Source: Diploscapter coronatus
Lineage: Eukaryota; Nematoda; Chromadorea; Rhabditida; Rhabditidae
Assembly: GCA_964036155.1 (NCBI GenBank)
Contig: OZ038423.1
Location: 18,429,249-18,493,248 of the forward strand
DNA length: 64,000 nt
Direction: 5' to 3'
Made by a program: the position numbers and the translations under genes. This document shows, piece by piece, positions 11,561 to 23,771 of this stretch (its first letter is position 1; each line of letters begins with the position of its first letter). The notes under the pieces are model-generated. The model saw only the letters and a list, made by a program, of their open reading frames with translations. It searched no databases and was not told the DNA's origin.

Positions 11561-14500
11561 ATGTCCTCCAAAAAGACGCCGCGTGGTTTGGGCAAAAAGA
11601 AGAAGAAGGTGCTTGTTCCCAAATGGAAACTGTTCCGAGCAAAGGCAGGCAACTAGAATGTTTGTGAATGAGCAGGTGGTTGTTCAGGAGCCGCTTCTGT
11701 CCGTGTTCATGTGGGGAGTCAACCACTCCATCGACCAGCTGATGCACGTGCCCCCGCCCGGTCTGCTCATGCCAGACGACTTCAAGGCCTATTCCAAAGT
11801 CAAGATCGACAACCACAACTTCAACAAGGACATCATGCCCAGTCATTACAAGGTTATTGAATTTTTGAATGTTTGCCGCAGCTTATCAGGACTATGTTCT
11901 TAGTTGTGGGAAAGTAGGCTTTGTCAAAGAAATCGCGACTAATGATGCTTCGAAAAGTCGATAATCTTGGTATCATTTTCATATCATAGTGTTTCGCCCT
12001 CTCTTTGCTTTATGCGATGAAGTCTCCTTAAAAATGACTCAAAAATCTATCCGTCTTAAGTTCTGATGGATTTAAAAAATCCATTTAAAGGAATTGTAGA
12101 GAATATATTGTTGGAATATTTCAGCGAAAAAATAGTTTAAAAATAATGGAAGGATGGAAAGTTTCAGTTAATTTTTCGAAAGAAAAAGTGGCATCGAACA
12201 GGTCAAAGCACAATGCATATAAGATGTAAAATCCTAATAGTGAAATGTTCGAAATCGAAATTTTCAATTTATAAAAAAAAATCGACCAAGATTATTGTTT
12301 TTCTTCGAAACCTAAATAAAAATCGGTACGACTCTGATTTCCACTTTACCAGGCGCTTTCTCCTACTCTAATTAATTTTCTCTGACGAATTGTAGAAATA
12401 CTAAAACGATAGGCTAAATGAACTTGAGCAGAAATATATATTTTGTATTGTAGCTTACAACTTCTTTAATTCAGGTGAAAGAGTACTGTCCGAATGTGTT
12501 CCGCAACCTGCGGGAGCAGTTCGGAGTTGATCAGTTCGAATATCTGCGCTCTTTGACTTCGTACGAACCTGAGCCTGATCAAACTGATGGGTCCAAGACT
12601 GGGTCCACTCCCAGATTCTTCACCTCTTACGACAAGAAATTCGTTATCAAGGCAAGAATTTGTATCATTTTCTTATTTTATTGGATCGTATAGGACCTCT
12701 GAATTAAAATAATAGAATTCTCTAACCTCAGTGCTATTTTCATTTTTTTTTCTGACCAACAATAGTGTAGCGAAGATATGAATACTATTTTTTGGGTTCC
12801 AAAGATTTGGTGGAAGAACAAGTATTATTTTTCAGTCGATGGACTCTGAAGCGGTTGCCGAACTACACTCCATCCTCAAGGACTATCACTGTTATGTCGT
12901 CGAGAGACAGGGGAAAACGCTCCTCCCGCAGTACCTCGGGCTTTATAGGTTGAATATTTTCTTGAACTTCAGCATCAATTTTATTTCGTTTTCAGACTTA
13001 CAATCGAAAATTCGGAAACATATTTTGTTGTGATGAGGAATGTCTTCGGCAGAAAGTATAATGTACACATGAAATTCGATCTGAAGGTGAGTAAATGAGC
13101 ATGGGAAAGGGGAACATCTTTCAAAGTTTGAAGAAGACATGAGAAATGTATCGTTTATTTTTTGATAGTTTCTAGAAAAACTAGTGTTTCTGTGAAAGGA
13201 ATACATTAAAACGTCAATTAGAGTATGAATATTATTTTTAAAATTTAGTGATTAGAAGAAAACCGTATTATTCTTTGCTGACTATTTAAAAAGAATTGTG
13301 TAAATGATTGATGCATGTTTTCAAGCTGACTAGTTGTATTTTTCAGGGTTCAACAGTGTCTCGGGCTGCTTCTGACAAGGAGAAAGCTAAAGAGCTGCCA
13401 ACTTTGAAGGACAATGATTTCCTCGATCAGAACATCAAACTGAAATTGCCTGGGGAAGTGAGACAGCAACTGCTCGACATGCTGAGTAGCGACACTGAAT
13501 GGTTGTCCAAGGTAGAGTCTTACTTTTTTGCAAGGATTATTATTGTCGTCTATATTGCAGGGACATTTGATGGATTACTCTCTTTTATTGGGAATTCACG
13601 ACTGCGAACGGGCTGCTGCTGAAGCTGCTAATCGACCCATCGAACAGACTAGTGAAGTAGGTTATTTTTAAATTCAATTCAACCAATAAAATTCGAGAAA
13701 TTCTTAGTTAAATTATGCTACTTCTTAATGTGTTCTTTCAAAGGAACTTTCACATGCTCCCATTTTGCAGGAATCAGCAGACGAGCTTGCCCCCACTCCA
13801 CCCGACTCTCCCCTTCCCTCCACGGGCGCATTCCCGCCAATATCTGGAGGCCCTGATCTGGACGATGAATTCTACGCGATCGCCAGCAGCACGGACAGCG
13901 ACAAGAAACTCATATACTTCATTGGACTCGTCGATATCCTCACCTACTATGGAGTCAAGGTTACTTTCGACATCTTTATCTTGATTATTCTGATAAAATA
14001 CAAGTATTAGGCATAGTTATAGAAGCCTTCACAGAAACGTTTACCCTTTCCGACCCTCTTAACATTTCCGTTTCTAATGTTCTCTCACCCCTGCTGACTA
14101 AGCGCATAGCGCAAAAATGCGAGTCTTTTCTCATGACAATGTGGTGTAGTAGATAACGAGTTAGATTCTTGTCCTTTCCTGAACGATAGGTGAGAGTTTT
14201 GAAAAAGCGACTGCAGAAAAATGTGTCATGCAAAAATGGACACAACTTTCGAAAAAGGGGATACGCCACTTTCGGAGATCTAAAAAACATTTTACTCCGG
14301 CTTATCTTACCAATCACATACGCCCTAATGGTAGTTTTTCATCATTATCAATTCCGGAAATTGAGTTGACGTCTCTAAATACTTACTCACAAAGCTCAAT
14401 AATTTGATTTTCAGCTATATTTTGAAAAGTCTGTGATACATTTTATCATTTTAGAAGAGAACAGCAACAGCAGCGAAGACGATGAAGTACGGTGCGGAGG

Positions 14501-14589
14501 CAGAGAACATTTCGACGGTGCGACCTGAGCAGTACGCAAAGAGACTCATGGAGTTCGTCACTCGAGCTATCACTCCTCCTGGACAGTGA
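11561..14589 (+). CDS. ppk-2: Phosphatidylinositol 5-phosphate 4-kinase (type II PIP kinase)
   Basis: Nine exons: 11561-11644, 11688-11852, 12475-12651, 12836-12948, 12996-13086, 13347-13511, 13561-13656, 13771-13959 and 14455-14589; 404 residues, against 406 in human PIP4K2A. The enzyme phosphorylates PI5P at position 4 to make PI(4,5)P2. Visible motifs: basic N-terminus [47 protein letters not shown] segment; nucleotide-binding [32 protein letters not shown]; the type II specificity/activation segment [11 protein letters not shown] (about 225-235); [11 protein letters not shown] (269-279); [16 protein letters not shown]-terminal [12 protein letters not shown]. The acidic, Pro-rich insert before the last kinase part is normal for the type II group. 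Introns 1 and 3 start with GC rather than GT. An acceptor 11 bases before the ATG suggests a 5' leader exon or trans-splicing. Confidence 0.94.
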
Positions 14590-15594
14590 ATTACTAAAGG
14601 TTAACTCATCAGCAATGTCAAAATTCTACATTTTTTCAAAACCTTATCAAAACAGCCACCCTTTTTGTATATAGTATTTCCTTGGACTCAAACATAATTT
14701 ATTCATTTACATTTGAATTCACTATTTGTACACAATTTGCTCCGTAGTCGTTAGCTGCAGAAAGTGATTTGTAATCCCAACATTGAAGCTTTTCATTGAA
14801 GATTTTAATTTTTATGCAAACTCGCTTCGTTCTTCGCAATGTGTAGTGTTCGGGAAACAGGTAGTTTCCGTTTCCTTTAATTTCCTTAGTCAGTCAGGCA
14901 TTATTTAATTTAACAAATGAGCTGCTAATCCTTTCCATTTTGATGTTCATTCAGAAATGCACTAGGTGATAGTCGAAATGTACATAAATTAATCTATGGA
15001 CGCATTTGTTGATTTCTGCAAGTTGAAATTTCCTTTTCAAGACAGTAATTGAATAATCCAATGAAAGGAGCGACAGACAGTATTCGGTAAATCGGTTTTT
15101 CAAGTAACAAAGTGATCATTTTTGAAGAGTATTTGTTACCTGAAAAGTTGATTTTCTAGTTACAATTCAAGGTAAGGCTCGTGATTTGTGTAAAGTAAAT
15201 TACATAAAATTTTCCCGTTGAAGTTATCTCCAATTCTACTCGATTTCATTCTTCCTGCTCTATTTTGTTGGCTATTGGATCATGGTCTCTATATTCCCCT
15301 CTCGTAGTGTTCATTATTATGCGATTTAGCTAAAATCTAAAATAAATATTTTATCAATTGATTTGTGCACCTGATAAATGACAAGATTCAATATTGAAGA
15401 GTTGGATGACAATCTCTCAAATATATCTTTATCCCAGGGCTCTAAACGGAGCTATGCGGATCGATAGTCAGCTGCGCGAAGGGATAAAGGAAAAGAAAGG
15501 GGAGAGAAGAGATGCCATTGCCATGGCAAACAACAAACGCACTCGCAATATTACTTCATCCCGTTTTGAACGATTTATTTTTTCTATTTTAGAT
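14590..15594. other. Spacer between PIP4K and kinesin-II genes
   Basis: About 1 kb, AT-rich, without a supported gene. The kinesin frame stays open some 200 bases upstream of its ATG, but that stretch has no protein-like composition. The region ends in TTTTTTCTATTTTAG two bases before the kinesin ATG, a probable trans-splice acceptor. Both flanking genes point right, but the gap is wide for an operon. Confidence 0.5.
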
Positions 15595-18500
15595 ATGGAA
15601 GAAGCAGAAAAAGTGAAGGTTGTAGTGAGGCTGAGACCGATATCCGAGCAGGAAATCAGACAGGGGCACAGAGTGACCGTCGAGACTGACACAGTCAACA
15701 ATTCGGTCACTATCAAGCATCTTCAAACTACTGCTGAAGTGGGTATTTCCTTGAAATTGTGTATTTTCAATAAATTATCCAGGAACCCCCTCGTACTTTC
15801 TTCTTCGATGCAGTTTTCCACCCGGAATGCGATCAAATGACCGTCTACAATATGGCCGCCAGGCCGATCGTGGAAAATGTTCTCAAAGGATACAACGGTG
15901 AGTTAGTTTATTCCCTGGCTGTAAAGAATGGTTGATTATATCAATCATGTGAGGACGAGGATAAAATTTCAATTTCGAAAACAACTAATCTCTCAAATTG
16001 GCCAATACGCAAGTAAAAACGCCCTAAAACGATAATGACGAAAATGAAGCGAACATTTTCATAAACCCCTGATATCAGTTATAAAAAAAAAGCACAAGAC
16101 TTCTAAGACGGTGATAAATGCCAAAGTGAATAAGTTTTTGCTGAGAATTTCTATGACAAAGTTATTCCATTTTAACGTAAACTAAAGATGTAAAATATCT
16201 AAATTTCGCACCATTTTATGAAACTTTTTTTTCGGAATTTTTATAGCCATTTTAGGTACAATATTCGCATATGGTCAAACAGGTACGGGAAAGACCTGGA
16301 CAATGACAGGCGATTTGGAGCGAAGCGAGCAGCAGGGCATCATTCCGAACTCCTTTGCGCACATCTTCGACCACATTGCTAAGTGTCAACACGACACTAC
16401 GTAGGCACTTCAAGCTATATATTCATCCAGAAAAGTAGCTGATTGCAGATTCCTCGTCAGAGTCTCGTATCTCGAAATTTACAACGAAGAGACTCGGGAC
16501 CTGCTCGCCAAGGATGGCACTGGACATAATCTGGAAATTAAGGTATGCTTTTTGCAAATGTTTGAAATTGAGAATAATTTCAGGAGCGCTCAGATATAGG
16601 TGTTTATGTGAAGAATCTAAGTTCTGTTACAGTTGGATCGGCATCTTACATGCAGAAAATCATGGAATTCGGCAATAAAAATCGTAAGCTTTTAACTTTT
16701 CGTTAAATTGCACAAGATTGAAATTTCCAGGCAAAGTAGGGGCTACAATGATGAATGTTGAAAGCAGTCGATCACATGCTATGTTTACGGTAGATAATTA
16801 ACGGGGATTACAGTAAATAATGAAGAATGTCAGGTAACAATCGAAAGCAGCAAAGATGGACATGTGACACAAGGCAAGTTGCAATTGGTTGATTTGGCTG
16901 GCAGCGAGAGGCAGAGCAAAACGGGGGCTCAAGGCGAGAGGCTCAAAGTAGGGATTGTTTATTTTAGCGGAAAGCTTTCTTATTGAAGACAGCTTCTTTA
17001 TTAGATTCCTTTCATAGACCATGCAAATGTAATCGATTTCAGGAAGCAGCCAAAATCAACTTGTCCCTGTCGACTTTGGGCAATGTGATCAGTGCGCTGG
17101 TCGACAACAAATCCACTCACATTCCATACAGAAACTCGAAGCTGACCAGGCTGCTGCAAGACTCGTTGGGAGGAAATTCAAAAACTGTCATGGTATGGGA
17201 ATTTAAAAAATTACAGGCTTCCTCAAGATTTACCCGTCCCAGAAAAAAAAACTTTTGAAGAAGCCTGAAAATTTACTTGAAATAGAATTGATTCTGCAAA
17301 GATGGAAAAAAAAAAACTAATAATAATTCCCTCATAACAATTTTTGATAATATCAAGAACTCTGTTTCAACTCATAGTAAAGCTCGAGTTCATTCGTTTT
17401 TTTCCTAAGACCCAATTATAAACTAGCTAGCCTACTTTTAGTGGGTCAATGCATTTAAAATATCATTCTAAAATCGGTTTGTGTAAGAATGTCTAATTTT
17501 CTAAACTAATTCATATTGAATTATTGAGGAGAGAGTGTTAAAGGTACTCAGGCATATATTTCAGATCGCTAACATTGGGCCTGCAAATTATAATTACGAT
17601 GAAACTTTATCGACACTCAGATATGCCAACAGGGCCAAGAATATCCAGGTAAAAATCGAATTCAAATATTTTCCCAGGCAAAGAGATTTTCAGAACGTTG
17701 CACGCATCAATGAAGACCCGAAGGATGCAATGCTCAGGAAATTCCAAGTGGAGATCGAAATGTTACGGAAGCAGCTGGAAGGTTGAATATTTCAATTAGA
17801 AGAAAACGAGAAATGAACGAAGGTTTCAGAAGAAGACAGGGATGGCGATGCAGAAAATGAGGAGGCTTTCGAACAGAAGATGAAGGGACTCGAGCAAGAT
17901 ATTGGTAAACGAAATATTTTAGACAATTTTAATAAAAAAAACTCACGACGAATTTTATTTGTCCACTAACTTTTCCTAATGCGATCTATCTTTGCGATTT
18001 GATAACAATGAAATGAGTTCAATTTTTTACTAGAAATCTAATGATCACATCCCTTTCTTAGAAATGAAACGAAAGCAACTCGATGCAAAGGCGGGACTGG
18101 AAGAAGATGAAGAGACTCGACAATTGGCTGAGAATCTGAAGGGCAGCGAGGCTGAGCTGAAGCGCGCAAGGGCAGAGCATGAGAAGCTCAGGGCCAAACT
18201 GAATCAGATCGAGAGCAAACTCATCGTTGGAGGCGAGAATCTGCTGGAGAAGGCTGAGGAACAGGCCAAATTGCTGGAAGAGAACAATCAGTAAGGGTTC
18301 TAAAAAATCTTTATGATTTCGAATCATTTTAGGGAATTGGAAAAATCCCGAAACCAGGAATCATTCCTGAGAAGTCAATTGAAGGAGAAAGAAGCAGCGA
18401 AGACAGAAATCGAGGATAAGTTCGCCTCGCTGCAGGAAGAGGCTGCAGCCAAAACGAAGAAACTCAGACGGGTCTGGAATGAGTTGAATGAAGCGAAGGC

Positions 18501-19099
18501 TGAACTCAAGGTTGGCTGATAATTTAGAAGAATATAGAAATTCTCTTGCTTTCATTTTTCAAAATTGGTACTCGAAATTTCAGGTTTTTTTGTCTTCAGA
18601 TATCTGAAACTTCATTTCTACACAAAATGGATGATTTATTCCATTCCTAAGGAAATAACTTTAAGGACATGGAAAGCGAGCATCAAAGAGAAATTGAAGG
18701 TCTTTTGGAGTCGATTAGACAGCTTCGCAAAGAGCTCCTCCTCAATCTGACTATAATCGATGAATACATTCCGCCCGAATATCTCGAATTGATCGAGAAA
18801 TATGTCAGCTGGAATGAAGAGGTTGACCTGCATCACATAGGATGTTTTTATCTGAAAATAATTTTAGATAGGCGATTGGCAGCTGAAAGCAATCGCCTAT
18901 GCGGGGAACAATATGCGTGTAACAGCTCCACCCGTCGCTGTTCCATACGATGTAGGAATTTTGATTTTGATTCTGGAAGAAGAAGCATGCATTTCAGCTA
19001 ACTGGAAACCAAACGATTCCCCTATTTTATTCGTATCGCAACGATTTAGGAGCCCCTTCTGCAGAAGTTCGACCTCGAGCGAGGAGTGCAAAGAGGTAA
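15595..19099 (+). CDS. klp-20: Kinesin-II motor subunit, KIF3A / KLP-20 type
   Basis: Sixteen exons: 15595-15738, 15783-15897, 16256-16400, 16449-16542, 16584-16683, 16731-16789, 16834-16947, 17043-17192, 17565-17648, 17694-17781, 17830-17904, 18062-18290, 18333-18510, 18666-18821, 18868-18951, 18998-19099; 638 residues. N-terminal kinesin motor: P-loop GQTGTGKT at 93-100, switch I NVESSRSH at 208-215, switch II DLAGSE at 239-244, and neck-proximal [15 protein letters not shown]. Residues about 340-530 are a charged coiled coil. The segment [18 protein letters not shown] followed by [16 protein letters not shown] is the KIF3A signature, which separates it from KIF3B and OSM-3/KIF17. It should be the partner of a KIF3B-type motor in heterotrimeric kinesin-II, driving anterograde intraflagellar transport in ciliated neurons. 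The tail ends in a short basic stretch. ATG follows TTTTAG by two bases. AATAAA is at 19439-19444. Confidence 0.94.
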
Positions 19100-21089
19100 T
19101 TAATTTTAGATATGCTTAGTTTATTTTGAAATTCAGAGAACGAAATGCGGCAAAATTGAAAGCACTGTTAAGCTAATTTCTATTCATAATTGAGTTTATT
19201 AAAGTAGTAGGGAACCTTTTTTTTAATTATAAGGATCACTTTAAAAATTATAAGTTATTTATGATAGAACGAAAGTTCATTAAGTATATCCGGGTTCATA
19301 ATTGCATATTTATGTATTCTAACTTCATAAATGTTTAGTTTTATTATTGACTCTCAGAACATCTAAGATCTCTAAAACGTCTTTTGTATGATCTAGTCAG
19401 CTGAGTGGAAATTATTCTGTGCCATAATGAGTTTGCCAAATAAATGGTTTGATTTGTGACGCAATTCTTCGTTCGTGATTTCGAATTAGGCTGGTTCAGA
19501 TCCATGGCTACTTACTAATGCTTTTCAGAATAGCTTTTCTAATAATCTCACGAATTTGGTTTAGATTTGCAACTGCATTGTTTACTTTATCCAATCCACT
19601 ATTGGCCTACAATGCCACGTGAATGCAGATTTGACGGTTTATTGTATGTTATTTAAAGATTTATTTATCTTATCACAAATTTGAATTTACATTTTATCTA
19701 AATCTCGTGAACATGTTAGCCATATTTCTGGGATGGTGAATCGAAATTTCTTTCTTCCGTTCTCTTGTCTGTTTCTCTAAATTCTCTCGAATCCCTTTCC
19801 TGCCTCAAATTCTCTATTTCCCTCGTTAATTCCCTCAGTCGAACCCTTTCTGCTCTGCTTTGCTGGCCCTTTCCTTCAGTCCCTCTCTGCTCAGACCTCA
19901 AACCCACTTCTTCGAGTCTCCATCCTCCTTCATATTAGGCGTTTAGAGGAAGCCAAAGCGCGTGAAAACTCCACAAATATTCTATTTTGAGGTGAAGGAT
20001 TTTGCTAATTCTTCACACATTTCCCGTTTGTAATTAGCGGTTGGCGAATCAAATGCAGCGCCAATTTGGCCACTCCCGTTTTGACTCGTCTGTTTTCTGG
20101 TTAAATGTACTTTTTTGCTCATTTTTCGATTCAGGTTATTGATGCATGCACCATTTCTCCCACTCTTTCGTCTTTTTCGCTCAATTCGCTCTTTCCAAAA
20201 ACGATTTCTCACTGACTGCCTAAAAATTCTACATCTATGTTCTGCATTCGCTGCATTGTATCTATTTCATTTCTTTTCTTCTTTTCTTGTTCATTCTATT
20301 CCTACTACTGGATCTTCTAGGTCAGCAAGTCTACTTCTCTCCTTTTCGTTTCAGTTTCAGACTTTCCATTTTTATGCATCATTCCCCAACTATGTAATAT
20401 TAGCCCGCAAATCTCCTAGATCTGCTTGTAACCTGTTTTTGCCAGTTTCTTCTATTCATAGAATGGTCAATTTGCTTGAGGCCAGTCAGTTTAATATGCC
20501 TGTCTCAGCCATTTCGTGCAATTACTTGATCAATATTTATAATGAGTGAGAGAAGTTTTATGGTCGAAAGAAGTTCTAAAGTGCATATATCTTATTTTGG
20601 GATGAGTTCATTCATTTCCAGTTATATTATTGCACCTCATTTATGAGTTGATGAGTCGTGAGAACTGAGGACAAAGGCTATGATGGGATTTGATATTTTG
20701 CCATTTCGATTGCTTGCTAGTCTTTTTCGACCCCATTGAATCGTTCAATTGGCATGCATATTCATTCGATTTCTGCCATTCTTCAGCTTTCCTCGCCTCC
20801 CCTGCCTAGCCGGTTCATTTCTTGTCTTATCTCTATCTCTTCCATCTCTATCCCTGTCTGTCTGTCCTGTTTTCTGTCTTCCATTCTGCGCATATCTCAT
20901 CTTCCTTCAGCTTCCCTTTGCCCCCGCGTTTTCTGCCTTCCTTAATATCTCCTTCCACACTTTTTTTTCCCTTTCTCACATTTCCTTTGACAGCCTTTTG
21001 ACACGATGTTGGTTCTAACGATCTTCGGTTAGGATTTTCCGCTTTTTGATATTTAATTATTGTTTTCAGGTGCTCAAAAATAGCCTCTT
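19100..21089. other. Spacer after kinesin-II, pyrimidine-rich from about 19700
   Basis: Kinesin 3' region with AATAAA at 19439-19444, then long C/T-rich tracts on the plus strand (about 19740-20000, 20115-20460 and 20760-20980). Open frames here are low-complexity Ser/Phe/Leu translations of pyrimidine tracts and I do not accept them as genes. The stretch resembles the leader or intron sequence of the plus-strand gene that follows. Confidence 0.5.
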
Positions 21090-23771
21090 ATGGGTAGGAC
21101 GATTCTCGATGGGGCAGAGCCATTAATTGGTATGTTGAATTTCACTTACTCTTAAATCTTTTTTTGTATTTTGCTCACAACTCTAAATCAATATACTCCC
21201 TTCTAAAATCCATCACATTTTCCTTACATTAACTGACTCATAGTCCAAACTAAATGTGTGGACAGAGTAAATAACCAAAGAAGAAAAGTCAATTCGAACG
21301 AACCTTATGGAGACCGACACCTAAATATCTTTGCTGTTTCGCGCGTATTTTATTCACTTCCTACTTTATTTCTAAGTTCTTCAATCGTTACGTAAGTAAT
21401 TTTCTATTATTTGCCACTATAAAAAGTAGCCAAGTGAGCGAACGTTTTTGAAATTCGAGAAGGACGCAAAAATAGGAAAAAAGTGAAATGAGGAAAGATA
21501 GAAAGACTGGGAAATCCTGTCGAGCTTCGAAAAGAGCACTGGGTTTCCCGACTTCTCGCGATTGCGTTCCTTCCGTCTCAAATCAACACTCACAACCAAT
21601 CCTCATTTCTCTCCTTCATTTCTGCTGCCTGCTCTTCTTTCTAAATCTCTGCTTCTCTATTTCCTCTCAATTTCTTTTTCTTTACCTCCCTTCTATTTTC
21701 ATTATCTCTTCATCCTTCAATTCTTGACAGAAAGCTGACCTGCAATGCTAATATAACAAAGAAGAGAGAGAAAGAACATCGTGCTCAGTCTGCAGTCTGT
21801 CTATTCTCCTTCCATTCCCTTCCACTCTCCCTCTCTTCATTCATCATCTCCTAAATCATTCCTATTGTTGCTATGATTACCGATCTATTAATTTTCGGCA
21901 TGGAAAAAGCCAAGAAACATTGTAAGTTATTCGAGATTTCATTATTAAAACATTCGACGATGTTACAACAGATGCAAGATGACTGCTTGATGGTATAAAA
22001 GGGCATAAGTGGAATTGAATGAGACTGCTTATATTTAATTGCACTAATCTGTTAGATCTTAATTTTTTATCTGCTTTCCCAAGTATATCCCAATCTCCTC
22101 TATCACCACTTTATCACTCTGAAATCTTTTCATCCGCTCGTTTTGCGTCTCCTTCAGCTGCTATTTTCTCAGCTTTTTCATGGATTAGCCCATCGCTCAT
22201 TATTTTCGAAATCCACGCTGCTTTCATTTTTCCATATCCTTGCAAATTGATTCACTAGTCTCTCGTATTATTTCTTACTTTCACTAGCTATCTTGAACTG
22301 CTAATTTCTAAATGATATAATGTCAAATCTTAATGTTAGCGAGGAAGTTATGAAATCTGAAGTGAAAAATTCGGAGAATAGTGAAAAATCTAATTCTGAA
22401 GAAGCGAAATGTGATGAAGGTAAGCTTTATAAAACGAGTTCTGATATAAAAAAGTGAGAATGCAATTTGCTTTAAATCAGGAAGCAAACAATTTTGATTT
22501 TATGTTTTCATCATATTGTAAGAGCATCTACGTGTTTGCCAGCAGCAGCACATTATCATATCACCTTCTCTCCCCTTCCAATGATAAGCCACTTTTGAAT
22601 TTGCTTCTCTCCTCTCTATTCCATAATCTCTCTATTTCTTCACGCACATGCCATCGATCGCTTACATCAAAGTTGACAATTCATTAGATGAACTAACAAA
22701 TCACAAAGGTTCGAGTATTTTTTAACCCTAAACTTTTCAATATTCAATCCATACAAAATCGTTGATTATCAATTTGTTGCATAATGAAAAACTCCTGACA
22801 TTTAGCATCCATTCCTATTGCTCTGTCAGAATTTCTTTTGTTTATTTCTTGACACACTCATATTCTTCTTTCAGCAGAATGCAGATGCAAGAAAAATTTT
22901 CTATTATTTCCAAAATGATATAGGGTGTGACATAAGTTCAGATGATAACTTTCGATACTCCGTATTTGGGTTATCTAAATAGGCAATAGATCAACTTTAT
23001 TCTTTTTCAGATGTCAGCTAAATGGGTAGTGTTTATTAAAAATTTCGTGAAACTTGAAAACACTATTCCAAAAGTACGGTATCATTTCTGTCAAGTACGC
23101 TTTTATAAGCTTTACATTTTGAGAACTCCAATATTTTAAATTCTGAGGATGGTTGAAAATAAGCAAAAGATTAAGAAAGGCTTTATATGATATCTTTCTA
23201 TCGAACAAAGAATTATTTTAGTCGTAAATTTGTTTAATCCGAAGCATCACAACGGCTTCAGGATTCTGAATCTCAACGATAGTCAGCGATGTTCAATCTT
23301 CCTGACCATCATTGAGACATCAGCTTCCTACCGTTGATAAAAGTGAACTAGTAATAAGATAAAACGCATATGACGATCTACTTATATCAGGCCCCAAACT
23401 GGTACTCCATTTAAGGAGTTTCAAACGATTTAATCAGTACAAAATCTGATTGATTGATGGTTGTCATGCGAACTTATGTTATACCCTGTAGCTATTTTGC
23501 TCAATAATTTATGCAGATTTAGTGATTATTAACTATGTTTGATTAGTTGACTAGAAATATGAATATTTGAAAAAGAATCATTTTCCTTGGTCATTTTTAA
23601 CATCACTGCATTGCAGGGCAGATGCGTCCGTACAGTCGTTACGCAATGCGTCGTTATTTGTACCTGGTTGGCATTGTTATTCTCACTTTCCTGCTCTATC
23701 GGATAGTCACACGAGAACAGACAGAACTTAGATCTACGCATCGAGGATATAAAGATGAGGTCGGTTGTTAA
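21090..23771 (+). CDS. Small single-pass membrane protein with alternative first exons
   Basis: Not recognised. Three separate candidate first exons each begin with ATG and end with a GT donor in the same phase: 21090-21129 (donor GTATGT, preceded by TTTTCAG), 21873-21921 (GTAAGT) and 22320-22419 (GTAAGC). All fit, in frame, the 3' exon 23617-23771, which starts after TTGCAG and stops at TAA 23769-23771. The shared 3' exon encodes GQMRPYSRYAMRRY, a hydrophobic helix LYLVGIVILTFLLY, then a polar tail ending KDEVGC. The longest form is 84 residues, with an N-terminus rich in Glu, Ser, Asn and Lys (starts MSNLNVSEEVMKSE); the other N-termini are 13-16 residues. Basic residues before the helix predict a cytosolic N-terminus. 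A GT inside the last exon (after GATGAG) could instead lead to further exons, which I could not find. Each exon alone is weak; the shared phase is the main support. Confidence 0.5.

Noticed and set aside
18998..19119. Alternative frame for the last kinesin exon ending near 19119
   Set aside because: Phase from the preceding exon requires the frame that stops at TAA 19097-19099; the other frame is out of phase.
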